DNA from: Chlamydiota bacterium
GTDB lineage: Bacteria > Auribacterota > UBA3054 > B51-G9
Direction of reading: 5' to 3'
Assembly: GCA_003648225.1 (NCBI GenBank)
Contig: QMOL01000033.1
Location: 1 to 15,271, forward strand
Length of the DNA stretch: 15,271 nucleotides
Shown here: positions 5,853 through 13,241 of the stretch, piece by piece
How positions within the stretch are numbered: position 1 is the stretch's first letter
How the letters are laid out: each line of letters starts with the position of its first letter
Notes under the pieces: model-generated
What the model saw: only the letters and a program-made list of their open reading frames with translations
The model's database searches: none
Told to the model about the DNA's origin: nothing
Made by a program: the position numbers and the translations under genes

Positions 5853-8084
5853 ATGAAAACACATTATTACAGAACTAAGCTTTCGCGGATTTTATTTGTG
5901 ATTTTTCTTATGGCAGTAAGCGGAGCTTCAATCGCGAATACCGCTGTTACGGATGCTGTTGACGGGATATACAATCGTGCTGTTGCGGCTTATGACAGCA
6001 AGGATTATAAGTCCGCGCTGAAGCAATTCAGAAAAATGCAGAAAGAATTCCCTGTTTCGAAACACGCGGTTCGGGGTTGGGAATACATTGCGCAATGCGA
6101 GAATGTGTTAGGCGATAAATACGCCGCGTTTGAAGCGTATCAAAAAATATGGGATAATCATAAAAATTTCAACAAACTTCCGACGATTACCAGAAATCAA
6201 ATGAAAATCGCTGATGATTTCTTTAAACTTAAAAGATATAAAATTGCCATAGAACTTTATAGCAAAATTCTTGAAAATGCTCCTTACAGCGATTCAGCCG
6301 CCGCAGCACAATATTCCATAGCGCATTCAATGCTTGGGCGCGAGAATTATTTTGCGGCGAAACAAGAGTTCAGGAAATTGATAAAGAATTATCCCGGTTC
6401 GCAGTTTGTTGATGATGCGGCATTTAACTTAGGATATGTTGATTATCTGCAATCAACCGGGAAGGAATATGATCAAACGGCAACAACGCAGGCAATAGCT
6501 GAGTTTCGACAATTTATTCATGAATTTCCTTCATCGCCGAATGTATATGACGCTCAGAAATATATTCAGAAATTAAGAAATAGAAAAGCCGCGTCACTGT
6601 TCCGTACAGGAGAATTTTACGAGAATATTCGCTCGTCGAAAGCGGCAAGCATTTCTTATAGAGAAGTTATTGATCAGTATCCTGATACCGATTACGCTGT
6701 CCGTGCGAGAAATAGAATCAATAGAATTAATGATTCTAAAGTTGCAAGATCAGAACAAGCGAAACAGGTTGTAAAAATGGTGCAGCTCGGTAATCAAAAA
6801 GAACTTGCACATAACAGAGATATCGCAATCCGCAGGAAAATCGAGGAATCAGGTAAAGTTGAAGCGGCAGCAACAAAAACATACAGGAAGCCTGTTGAAG
6901 TTGCTTCTATGCAACTGGAGCAAAAAAATAGTAATGAAGTCAAAGAAAATTATGCCAATCGCATTAAAGAATTATATATGAATCCGGAAACGCGTGAAGA
7001 ACTTCGCTCAACGATGAAAGATGAATATCTCAAAGAACGACTACGTGACAAGCAAACAAAAGCAGAATGGGAACAACAGAAGTTAATCGAACAAACCACT
7101 CCGTTAAATGTTGATAAAAATCAGGAACCTGTCGAACAAGCGTCAATAAATAGCGGTACCGTTCAACAAAAAATGGTAGAAGAAATTGCTGCAAAAGATA
7201 TTGATTATCAACCGGAAGTAATAGAAGAAATTGCCGAAAAAAATATTGATTATCAACCGGAAACGGATCAAGTGATTAAAGAAGATGAACCTGTTAAAAT
7301 AGAAGAAGCAAAGGCAGAACAGTCTTACAATAATGAAACAAATTTTACAAGTGTTGATACCGGTAATGAAGAATTATCAGTTGAATATCAAACTGTTGAA
7401 ACTCCTGAAGAAACAAAAACGCTTGATCTAAAGTTAACTCAAGATTCACAGCCGGAAGATGTTCCTAAAAAGGAAGTAGTAATTTCTGAAGATAAAACTG
7501 ATAAATCTGAATTTGCAATTGATACTTCTGAATTGAATGATATAGTTGAAAAGCAGGAGGTTGAAGAAAATAAAACTCCTCTGAAAGAGGAGGTAGAACC
7601 GAAAGTTGAAGAGCAGGAAATCCCGCAGCCCGAGGCAGAAGCAAAAATAGAAGAGCAGGAAATCTCACCGCCTGAGGCAGAAGCGAAAGTTGAAGTTAAA
7701 GTTGATGATGAGGTTGCGCGTGTTAAGGAACAGGAAAAAGCTGATCGATTGAAGAAAATGCTTGAATATCTCAAGAAAAAAGATAAAAAAGAAGAAATTC
7801 AAACCCGTAAATTAAACGGTGTGGGCAATGTGCGCAGAGCGACAAAATCATCGGGAAAGGAGAGTAATTCCAATGCGTTACAGCGCCAGTATGTTGGAAT
7901 TTACTATTCGATACAGAGTGGTGATTCTGCGAAGCAGCGTGGTATTACAAGTGACGCCGAGAGATTTTATGGGAAAGCTTTGGATGGATTACTTGACATA
8001 AAGCGTAAAGCGCCGAAATGGAAGAGTGATATTATTAATTGGAGAATTGAATATTGCCGTAAGGAGTTAGAGCGCACGAAATGA
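5853..8084 (+). CDS. Large periplasmic TPR protein with Glu-rich repeat linker and separate C-terminal domain
   Basis: A 743-residue exported protein. The signal peptide is residues 1 to about 28 (basic n-region, ILFVIFLMAVSG, then ASIAN). Residues about 35-300 hold TPR-like units (AVAAYDSKDYKSALKQFRKM, YKIAIELYSKIL, YFAAKQEFRKLIKNYPGSQF), resembling BamD/YbgF-type periplasmic TPR proteins. Residues about 300-640 are charged, low in complexity and probably extended or coiled, with two pairs of short tandem repeats (442-470 and 584-611). The end, about 655-743, is a distinct basic domain with Tyr and Trp (YVGIYYSIQSGD, then FYGKALDGLLDIKRKAPKW). AAAAAGGA stands just before the ATG. The stop overlaps the lptE-like start by four bases (ATGA), which suggests translational coupling and a shared role in outer-membrane assembly. 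The precise function is unknown. Confidence 0.85.
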   Translation: MKTHYYRTKLSRILFVIFLMAVSGASIANTAVTDAVDGIYNRAVAAYDSKDYKSALKQFRKMQKEFPVSKHAVRGWEYIAQCENVLGDKYAAFEAYQKIWDNHKNFNKLPTITRNQMKIADDFFKLKRYKIAIELYSKILENAPYSDSAAAAQYSIAHSMLGRENYFAAKQEFRKLIKNYPGSQFVDDAAFNLGYVDYLQSTGKEYDQTATTQAIAEFRQFIHEFPSSPNVYDAQKYIQKLRNRKAASLFRTGEFYENIRSSKAASISYREVIDQYPDTDYAVRARNRINRINDSKVARSEQAKQVVKMVQLGNQKELAHNRDIAIRRKIEESGKVEAAATKTYRKPVEVASMQLEQKNSNEVKENYANRIKELYMNPETREELRSTMKDEYLKERLRDKQTKAEWEQQKLIEQTTPLNVDKNQEPVEQASINSGTVQQKMVEEIAAKDIDYQPEVIEEIAEKNIDYQPETDQVIKEDEPVKIEEAKAEQSYNNETNFTSVDTGNEELSVEYQTVETPEETKTLDLKLTQDSQPEDVPKKEVVISEDKTDKSEFAIDTSELNDIVEKQEVEENKTPLKEEVEPKVEEQEIPQPEAEAKIEEQEISPPEAEAKVEVKVDDEVARVKEQEKADRLKKMLEYLKKKDKKEEIQTRKLNGVGNVRRATKSSGKESNSNALQRQYVGIYYSIQSGDSAKQRGITSDAERFYGKALDGLLDIKRKAPKWKSDIINWRIEYCRKELERTK
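7176..7262 (+). repeat. In-frame tandem repeat of 45 bases in the TPR gene
   Basis: VEEIAAKDIDYQPE (7176-7217) is repeated as IEEIAEKNIDYQPE (7221-7262), a 15-codon period. Reading frame and acidic character are kept, which points to recent duplication inside the linker. Confidence 0.85.
7602..7685 (+). repeat. In-frame tandem repeat of 42 bases in the TPR gene
   Basis: KVEEQEIPQPEAEA (7602-7643) is followed directly by KIEEQEISPPEAEA (7644-7685). The 14-codon unit is Glu-, Pro- and Ala-rich and begins a third time as KVEVK. Such Pro/Glu/Lys stretches commonly act as periplasmic spacers. Confidence 0.85.
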
Positions 8085-8707
8085 AGGATTTCTTTAAAAA
8101 AAGAATAGTTACTCATAGCGGAGTTATGCAGGCAATTTTTGCTTTTGCGGCTGTTATATTTATGTTCGGATGTACAACAGTTGAAACCAAAGAGAATGGT
8201 AAAGTAACTCAAAAGACCATATCGATATTGGGCTACAAGCTTGGACCTCCTAAAAGAGATGACGGTATATATAAATTATATATTCCGAGAATAGGAAATC
8301 AAACCAGAGAGCCGCATCTTCAGATGGAAGTAACAAACTTAATAATTGATGAGTTTACAAAAGAACAATCTTATTATGTTGTGCCGAGAGAAGCTGAAGC
8401 TGATGGGATACTTAATGTAGTTATAACAAAAATATCAATGTCGCCTATAAGGTATGTTGATAAATCTCAAAGCAAAAGAGCGGAAGGAGTTCCCGTTGAA
8501 TTTAGAGTGGTGGTTTACGCGAATGTTAAAATGCTAAACGCGAAAACGCATAATAAAATATGGGCAATAAATAGAATAGCAGGGAAATACACGTTTAACA
8601 GTACACGCGAATTTCCATTTCAGATAGCTAAACGCGAAGCAATTATTCAGGCATGCAGTGATTTGTCACACGAGATAATTGACAATTCAGTTGAGAGATG
8701 GGATTAA
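8081..8707 (+). CDS. lptE: LptE-like LPS-assembly lipoprotein
   Basis: A 208-residue predicted lipoprotein. A basic N-terminus and a hydrophobic run (MQAIFAFAAVIFMFGC) end in Cys31, which would be lipidated; the residues before it (M-F-G) are a permissive rather than classic lipobox. The body follows the LptE pattern: IYKLYIPRIGNQTREP near 63-78, then MEVTNLIIDEFTKEQSYYVV, ADGILNVVITKIS and a late helical stretch (AKREAIIQACSDLSHEIID). LptE plugs the LptD barrel in the outer membrane and helps insert LPS. lptC, lptA-like genes and lptB downstream support the call. The start overlaps the TPR gene stop by four bases. LptE is poorly conserved in sequence, so the family call rests on overall pattern and context. 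Confidence 0.72.
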   Translation: MKDFFKKRIVTHSGVMQAIFAFAAVIFMFGCTTVETKENGKVTQKTISILGYKLGPPKRDDGIYKLYIPRIGNQTREPHLQMEVTNLIIDEFTKEQSYYVVPREAEADGILNVVITKISMSPIRYVDKSQSKRAEGVPVEFRVVVYANVKMLNAKTHNKIWAINRIAGKYTFNSTREFPFQIAKREAIIQACSDLSHEIIDNSVERWD

Positions 8708-8708
8708 T
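8679..8708 (+). promoter_or_regulatory. Possible internal promoter before rpmB
   Basis: A perfect TTGACA (8679-8684) lies inside the end of the lptE-like gene, with ATTAAT (8703-8708, 4 of 6 matches) 18 bases further on. It could give L28 and the genes after it separate transcription. The -10 match is weak in an AT-rich stretch. Confidence 0.3.
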
Positions 8709-8740
8709 AACGAATAATAATTCTTCGGCGGACTACGACA

Positions 8741-8775
8741 AATAATGAATAACGAATAACGAATAACAAATAACA
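8741..8775. repeat. Five tandem heptamers (AATAACG type) before rpmB
   Basis: Five adjacent seven-base units: AATAATG, AATAACG, AATAACG, AATAACA, AATAACA. They fill much of the 86-base gap between the lptE-like gene and rpmB. Related units in the same register occur before kdsD and kdsC. Confidence 0.85.
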
Positions 8776-8793
8776 AAAAAGGTAATTAAGATT

Positions 8794-9024
8794 ATGTCAA
8801 AAATATGTGAAATATGTGGAAAAAAACCGGTTGCCGGTAGATCTATCGTTCGTCACGGTATCCCTAAGAAAAAAGGAGGTATCGGACTTCATACTACAGG
8901 TATTAACGCAAGACGTTTTATGCCTAATCTCCAGAGGATTCACGCAGTTCTCCCTAACGGGTCAAAAAAACATATACAGGTTTGCACGCGCTGTATCCGT
9001 TCCGGTAAAATAACAAAAGCGTAA
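8794..9024 (+). CDS. rpmB: Ribosomal protein L28
   Basis: A 76-residue large-subunit ribosomal protein of normal length. It begins SKICEICGKKPVAGRSIVRHG and contains the family core (RRFMPNLQRI, then CTRCIRSGKI). Cys5/Cys8 and Cys64/Cys67 form a zinc-ribbon pair, so this is the zinc-binding (C+) form. AAAAAAGG at 8775-8782 is the only Shine-Dalgarno-like sequence and lies 11 bases from the ATG. It sits inside an LPS/envelope run, 86 bases after the lptE-like gene and 26 before a HAD gene, and may have its own promoter. Confidence 0.96.
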   Translation: MSKICEICGKKPVAGRSIVRHGIPKKKGGIGLHTTGINARRFMPNLQRIHAVLPNGSKKHIQVCTRCIRSGKITKA

Positions 9025-9050
9025 ACATTTTCAATAAGAATGGAAATAAG

Positions 9051-9587
9051 ATGAACACGCAAAAAGCAATATTTCTTGATTTGTTCGGCACTTTGATTCA
9101 TGATCATGGCGCAATGGATAAAATTGAAGATATCAGTTTTAAAAATAGATCAATAGATGCGCTTAAGAAATTTCAGGATAATGGATTTATCGCTTTCCTT
9201 TCAATTTGCAGAATCGATATGCCACTGCCCGGACGCTCGTATCTTCAGAACGTTCAAAATTATGTTATGGAGAAGTTAATGCTGAGCGGGATTGAGAAAA
9301 AATCCATACATTTTGTAAGTCATGTTTATCCTCAAAGCATTGAACTGCATCCGATTACTTTAGATGTCATTAACTCGCTTAAAAACGAACATAAATTGAA
9401 ACTTTCCTCTTGTGTGTTGGTTGGGGATTTGATGAAAGACATCAGGATTGGCAAAGACGCGGGGGTTAAGACTGCTTTACTCAGTTCTCCCGATGATTCG
9501 CCAATGGAAGTTGATGACGATTGGATGGAACCTGATATTATAGGCGATAATTTGTACGAGATTGCAATGCAGCTTGTAAATGAATAG
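9051..9587 (+). CDS. HAD-superfamily protein, divergent HAD-IIIA (GmhB/HisB-like) type
   Basis: A 178-residue HAD-fold protein. Motif I is DLFGT (Asp10 to Thr14): the nucleophile Asp10 is kept, but the usual second Asp, the general acid/base, is Phe12. Motif II is probably Ser51 (AFLSIC). Motif IV is well kept (VGDLMKD, Asp126 and Asp130, then IGKDAGVKTALL). The length and the spacing of motif IV recall heptose bisphosphate phosphatase GmhB, but the Cys-rich zinc loop and the RKP lysine of that family are absent; the corresponding region reads SIELHPIT. It may be a phosphatase with another specificity or an inactive homologue. Its place between rpmB and kdsB suggests LPS sugar metabolism, but the substrate is unknown. 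The ATG at 9051 has only an A-rich leader. Confidence 0.75.
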   Translation: MNTQKAIFLDLFGTLIHDHGAMDKIEDISFKNRSIDALKKFQDNGFIAFLSICRIDMPLPGRSYLQNVQNYVMEKLMLSGIEKKSIHFVSHVYPQSIELHPITLDVINSLKNEHKLKLSSCVLVGDLMKDIRIGKDAGVKTALLSSPDDSPMEVDDDWMEPDIIGDNLYEIAMQLVNE

Positions 9588-9634
9588 ATTATCGATAGCG
9601 CTTCTTTGATAACATTTTTGTTTCATACATTATT

Positions 9635-10396
9635 ATGCAAACGGCAATTGGGATTATACCTGCCCGTATGGCTTCAACAAGATTTCCCGGAAAACCTTTG
9701 AAAATGCTAACGGGTTATCCGGTGATTCAGCACGTTTATTGCGCGGCAGAAGCTTGTGCCGCTTTATCTGATGTTTGGGTTGCTACCGATGATAATAAAA
9801 TCGCCGAAACTGTTAAAAGTTTCGGCGGAAAAGTTGTAATGACAAAACCGGATCATACATCAGGCACAGACAGAATTGTTGAGGCAGTTGAGAAAATTGC
9901 CGGAGATAATAAAATTATTGTTAATATTCAAGGTGATGAACCGCTTGTTCGTCCTGATGATATTGATAAATGTGTTGCAAAAATAACATCTGAAAAGAAT
10001 GCCGATTGGGCAACGTTAATTTATAAATTAAATGCTAACGATGACCGGAACGACCCGAATACTGTAAAGGTTGTATGTGATTCCAAAGGGTTTGCTCTAT
10101 ATTTTTCAAGAGCTCAAATTCCTTATGATCGTGACAAAAAATCATCAATAAAAAGGTTTGGTCATATCGGTTTATATGTTTATAAAATTAATGCTCTTAA
10201 ACATTTCGCGTCTCTAAAATCAACCCCTTTAGAACTAATAGAAAAACTTGAACAATTGAGAGCGCTTGAATCAGGCATGAAAATTATTTGCGTTGAAACC
10301 GAAAAAGCGTTTCCGGGAATCGATACGCCTGAAGATCTGGCAAATGTCAATGATATTATTTGCAAAAATCCTGAATTGATAAGTATAAAATTATGA
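9635..10396 (+). CDS. kdsB: 3-deoxy-manno-octulosonate cytidylyltransferase (CMP-Kdo synthetase)
   Basis: A 253-residue cytoplasmic nucleotidyltransferase of normal length. It activates Kdo with CTP to give CMP-Kdo, the donor for the lipid A Kdo transferase. Motifs run in the expected order: IIPARMASTRFPGKPL (residues 7-22), VATDD, TSGTDRI, IVNIQGDEPLV, ALYFSRAQIPY, HIGLYVY, LEKLEQLRALE and GIDTPEDL near the C-terminus. It begins 47 bases after the HAD gene with no Shine-Dalgarno site, and its stop overlaps the kdsA start by four bases (ATGA), implying coupled translation. Together with kdsA, kdsD and kdsC it completes CMP-Kdo synthesis in one cluster. Confidence 0.96.
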   Translation: MQTAIGIIPARMASTRFPGKPLKMLTGYPVIQHVYCAAEACAALSDVWVATDDNKIAETVKSFGGKVVMTKPDHTSGTDRIVEAVEKIAGDNKIIVNIQGDEPLVRPDDIDKCVAKITSEKNADWATLIYKLNANDDRNDPNTVKVVCDSKGFALYFSRAQIPYDRDKKSSIKRFGHIGLYVYKINALKHFASLKSTPLELIEKLEQLRALESGMKIICVETEKAFPGIDTPEDLANVNDIICKNPELISIKL

Positions 10397-11211
10397 AAAA
10401 TGAATCTATAAAAATCGGTGATGTTACTTTTGGTGGTGGCGCTCCATTAGCACTTATTGCGGGACCGTGCGTAATTGAAGATGAGAATTTAGCTTTGGAA
10501 ATCGCGGAACAAATTGCAGAAATTGGTGAAAAACTTAATATCGGTGTTGTTTTTAAAGCGAGCTTCGATAAAGCAAACAGAACATCTGTGAATAGTTACA
10601 GAGGTCCCGGCATTGAGCGTGGATTGCAGATTTTATCAAATATAAAAAAAACAACCGGATTACCTGTATTAACTGATATTCATATTCCTGAGCAAGCGGC
10701 TATAGTTGCTGAAGTTGTTGATGTGCTTCAGATTCCCGCTTTTTTATGCAGACAGACGGATATTCTCGTTGCCGCGGGCAAGACCGGATTGCCGATTAAT
10801 ATTAAAAAAGGTCAGTTTATGTCGCCCGCGGATATGAAACAGGCGGTCATTAAAGTTGAGTCAACAGGTAATTCAAAAGTGCTTCTTACCGAGCGCGGCT
10901 CGTCTTTCGGCTATAATAACCTTGTAGTTGATATGCGCGGAATTGATATAATGAAAAAAATAGGAGCCCCGGTCGTATTTGACGCAACTCATTCAGTTCA
11001 ACTTCCGGGTGGACAAGGGACATCAAGCGGTGGAGAACGCCATTTTGTACCGCTGCTTTCCAAAGCCGCTGTTGCGGCGGGGGCCGATGCTGTATTCATG
11101 GAAGTTCATCCTTCTCCTGATAATGCCCTTTGTGATGGCGCGAATTCATGGCCGCTTGGGAAACTCGAACAACTGTTAATCACACTTTTAAAGATTAATA
11201 GGATTAGTTAA
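10393..11211 (+). CDS. kdsA: 3-deoxy-8-phosphooctulonate synthase (Kdo-8-phosphate synthase), metal-type
   Basis: A 272-residue TIM-barrel enzyme that condenses phosphoenolpyruvate with arabinose 5-phosphate. Diagnostic motifs are IAGPC (22-26), KASFDKANR, YRGPG, TDIHIPEQA, LCRQTD, LTERGSSFGYNNLVVDMR, FDATHSVQLPGG and FMEVHPSPDNALCDGAN. Cys26, His200, Glu237 and Asp248 match the metal ligands of the metal-dependent class typified by Aquifex; the E. coli type has Asn in place of the Cys. The Cys, together with LCRQ and LPGG, places this protein in the metal-dependent class. It overlaps kdsB by four bases and is followed by kdsD after 35 bases. Length and motifs are complete. Confidence 0.97.
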   Translation: MKNESIKIGDVTFGGGAPLALIAGPCVIEDENLALEIAEQIAEIGEKLNIGVVFKASFDKANRTSVNSYRGPGIERGLQILSNIKKTTGLPVLTDIHIPEQAAIVAEVVDVLQIPAFLCRQTDILVAAGKTGLPINIKKGQFMSPADMKQAVIKVESTGNSKVLLTERGSSFGYNNLVVDMRGIDIMKKIGAPVVFDATHSVQLPGGQGTSSGGERHFVPLLSKAAVAAGADAVFMEVHPSPDNALCDGANSWPLGKLEQLLITLLKINRIS

Positions 11212-11227
11212 TAATTAATTGTTAATT

Positions 11228-11248
11228 AGTAACAAATAACGAATAAAT
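11228..11248. repeat. Heptamer units before kdsD
   Basis: Three seven-base units in register: AGTAACA, AATAACG, AATAAAT. The last one runs into the kdsD start codon. They are related to the tandem array before rpmB. Confidence 0.6.
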
Positions 11249-12206
11249 GACCGCTAACCAGAAAATAGCAAAAAATGTTCTCCTTCTTGAAGCCGAATCG
11301 GTTAAGAAATTAATCGATCTAATTGATAATCAGTTTGATGTCGCAGTTGATTTGATTATGGATTGCAGAGGACGGGTGATTACCACAGGAATGGGTAAAT
11401 GCGGCATTATAGGCAAAAAATTGTCCGCAACTCTCGCAAGTACAGGAACCCCGGCAACGAATGTTCATCCGGCTGAAGCGATACACGGAGATTTTGGTAT
11501 GATAACTTCAGCGGATGTAATTATTGCCATATCCAACAGTGGTGAAACAGAAGAAATTATTCGTCTTCTTCCAACAATAAAAAAAATTGGCGCGAAATTG
11601 ATCGCTATGTCAGGAAATCCCAGTTCAATTCTCGCAAAACAAAGCGATGTGGTAATACTTACTTCAGTTGAACGGGAAGCATGTCCGTTTAACCTTGCGC
11701 CGACAGCGTCAACGACAGCACAGCTTGCAATGGGTGATGCGTTAGCTATGGCTCTTCTTGCCAAGCGGGATTTTAAGCCGGAGGATTACGCACAATTGCA
11801 TCCCGGAGGAAGTCTTGGAAGAAAACTGCTTAAAGTTAAAGATGTAATGCGAAAAGGAGACCGGCTTGTCAAAGTTTCTCCTGAAACGAAAGTTCGCGAT
11901 GTTATTGTAGCAATGACCGAAACAAGAAACGGTGCGGCATGTATTGTTGATGAAAATGATTATGTGACAGGCTTTTTCAGCGATGGTGATTTTAGACGTA
12001 ACATATTAAAAAATTCCGCTGTGATTGATGAGCCTGTTTCAAACGTGATGTCGAGTAATCCAACGACTATTAGCGCTGACCGACTCGCGATTGAAGCGGC
12101 TCAAATAATGAGGAGCGGAAATACAAAATTCAGTCAATTACCTGTTCTGGATGACGAAAATCACCTTATAGGATTGCTGGACGATGATGAATTATTGAGT
12201 TTGTGA
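11247..12206 (+). CDS. kdsD: Arabinose-5-phosphate isomerase (SIS domain plus two CBS domains)
   Basis: A 319-residue KdsD/KpsF-family enzyme that converts ribulose 5-phosphate to arabinose 5-phosphate, the first committed step to Kdo. Residues about 35-170 are the SIS domain (TTGMGKCGIIGKKL, HPAEAIHGDFGMI, ISNSGETEEIIRLL, CPFNLAPTASTTAQLAMGDA). LHPGGSLGRKLL follows, with His185 in the conserved HPGG motif. Two CBS domains occupy about 200-260 (VKDVMRKGD, then FFSDGDFRR) and 265-319 (VSNVMSSNP, then LPVLDDENHLIGLLDDDEL) and may sense pathway metabolites. Length is normal. It starts 35 bases after kdsA, preceded by heptamer-like repeats and no Shine-Dalgarno site. KdsD and KpsF paralogues differ little in sequence; the complete Kdo cluster favours kdsD. 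Confidence 0.95.
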   Translation: MTANQKIAKNVLLLEAESVKKLIDLIDNQFDVAVDLIMDCRGRVITTGMGKCGIIGKKLSATLASTGTPATNVHPAEAIHGDFGMITSADVIIAISNSGETEEIIRLLPTIKKIGAKLIAMSGNPSSILAKQSDVVILTSVEREACPFNLAPTASTTAQLAMGDALAMALLAKRDFKPEDYAQLHPGGSLGRKLLKVKDVMRKGDRLVKVSPETKVRDVIVAMTETRNGAACIVDENDYVTGFFSDGDFRRNILKNSAVIDEPVSNVMSSNPTTISADRLAIEAAQIMRSGNTKFSQLPVLDDENHLIGLLDDDELLSL

Positions 12207-12232
12207 TAACGAACATTGAATAACGAGCATAA
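12205..12232. repeat. Heptamer units before kdsC
   Basis: GATAACG, AACATTG, AATAACG and AGCATAA follow one another in seven-base register and fill the 25-base gap up to the kdsC ATG. They match the AATAACG unit before rpmB and kdsD. Confidence 0.55.
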
Positions 12233-12768
12233 TGATTGTAAAAAAAGAAAAACTTAAAATAGATTTTAATAAAATCAATCAACTGATCCTTGATGTTGAC
12301 GGTGTGCTTACTGACGGAACTTTATTTTTTGACTCTAATGGATCAGAAATAAAAGGTTTTAATGTTCAAGACGGGCACGGTATTAAATTGTGGCAGCGGG
12401 CCGGAAACACAACGGCAGTGATTACAGGAAGAGAATCAAAAGTTGTTTCTATCAGGTGTGCGGACCTTGGAATTAAATTTGTTTATCAAAGTGCAAAAGA
12501 CAAATTAAAAATCCTAAATGAACATATTTTAAATAATAACGTCAAACTTTCAGAAATATGTTATATCGGTGATGAACTTGTCGATATACCGGTTCTTAAA
12601 AAAGTCGGATTGGCTGTTGCGGTTGCCAACGCGGTACCCGATGCGCTTGACTGTGCCGATATTATTACGGAGAAGTCGGGAGGAAACGGCGCGGTAAGGG
12701 AGGTTATTGATTTTCTTTTAAAGGAAAAAGGGGAATGGGGGACAGTTACTAACAGATATTTTGAATAA
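12232..12768 (+). CDS. kdsC: 3-deoxy-manno-octulosonate-8-phosphatase
   Basis: A 178-residue cytoplasmic HAD phosphatase that removes phosphate from Kdo 8-phosphate to give Kdo. It is the compact, cap-less KdsC type. Motif I is LILDVDGVLTDG with nucleophile Asp21 and acid/base Asp23. Motif II is ITGRES. The later lysine falls in SAKDKLKIL, and motif IV is YIGDELVDIPVL. The C-terminal AVANAVPDALDCADIIT and GGNGAVREVIDFLL are also family signatures. It starts 25 bases after kdsD, and one base separates its stop from the lptC ATG. Unlike the HAD protein at 9051, all catalytic residues are present. Confidence 0.96.
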   Translation: MIVKKEKLKIDFNKINQLILDVDGVLTDGTLFFDSNGSEIKGFNVQDGHGIKLWQRAGNTTAVITGRESKVVSIRCADLGIKFVYQSAKDKLKILNEHILNNNVKLSEICYIGDELVDIPVLKKVGLAVAVANAVPDALDCADIITEKSGGNGAVREVIDFLLKEKGEWGTVTNRYFE

Positions 12769-12769
12769 A

Positions 12770-13237
12770 ATGAAAACTTTTAAAATAATAATTTCTGTAA
12801 TTATTATCTTTTTATTACCGATTATCGCTGAAGCGAAATCCGATAAAAAAAAAGATGATAATATAATCGATGCAGTTACCGTTAAAAATGGAATTACTGT
12901 TACTGAAATCGAAGAATCAGGTAAAGAAATATTCGAATTTACAGGCACTCATGCCGAAAGTGTCAAAAAAAACTTGCTGAAAGTCTATAATGTTAGAGCT
13001 ACTATCAATCAGCCGGACGGAAGTGAAATAATTATAATGACCGAGGTGGCTTACTATAATAAAAACAAACGGGAATTAACAACGGATAAATATGTTGAAA
13101 TTATTTCCGCTGACGGCGTTATGACGGGTATTGGAATGTATCTCAATACAGAAAAAAAAATATTCAGGCTTTTGAAAGATGTTCAAATAGATTCTTTACG
13201 TAAAACAGGCGATTTGGGTCTTAACATTCCGGAGTAA
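12770..13237 (+). CDS. lptC: LptC-like LPS transport protein
   Basis: A 155-residue LptC-related (OstA-fold) protein. LptC receives LPS from LptB2FG at the inner membrane and passes it to LptA. An N-terminal hydrophobic segment at about 4-20 is followed by AEA-K, so it could be a cleavable signal peptide rather than the permanent anchor of E. coli LptC. The body is beta-strand rich, with the family pattern FEFTGTHAESV, VYNVRATINQPDG, TDKYVEIISADGVMTGIGM and IFRLLKDVQID. A TTG at 12761 would add three residues, but the ATG at 12770 directly after the kdsC stop is the more likely start. Its own final codons contain the Shine-Dalgarno of the next gene. Confidence rests on pattern plus position before lptA and lptB. 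Confidence 0.78.
   Translation: MKTFKIIISVIIIFLLPIIAEAKSDKKKDDNIIDAVTVKNGITVTEIEESGKEIFEFTGTHAESVKKNLLKVYNVRATINQPDGSEIIIMTEVAYYNKNKRELTTDKYVEIISADGVMTGIGMYLNTEKKIFRLLKDVQIDSLRKTGDLGLNIPE
13231..13234 (+). promoter_or_regulatory. Shine-Dalgarno site of the first lptA gene
   Basis: GGAG lies at the very end of lptC, directly before its stop codon and seven bases before the ATG at 13242. It is one of the few well-placed ribosome sites in the window and fixes that start. Confidence 0.7.
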
Positions 13238-13241
13238 TATT

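Noticed and set aside
7439..7774. Ser-rich minus-strand open frame inside the large TPR gene
   Set aside because: It is a shadow of the Glu-rich repeat linker and has no independent protein features.
12761..12769. TTG start for lptC inside kdsC
   Set aside because: It adds only three residues; the ATG directly after the kdsC stop is simpler.
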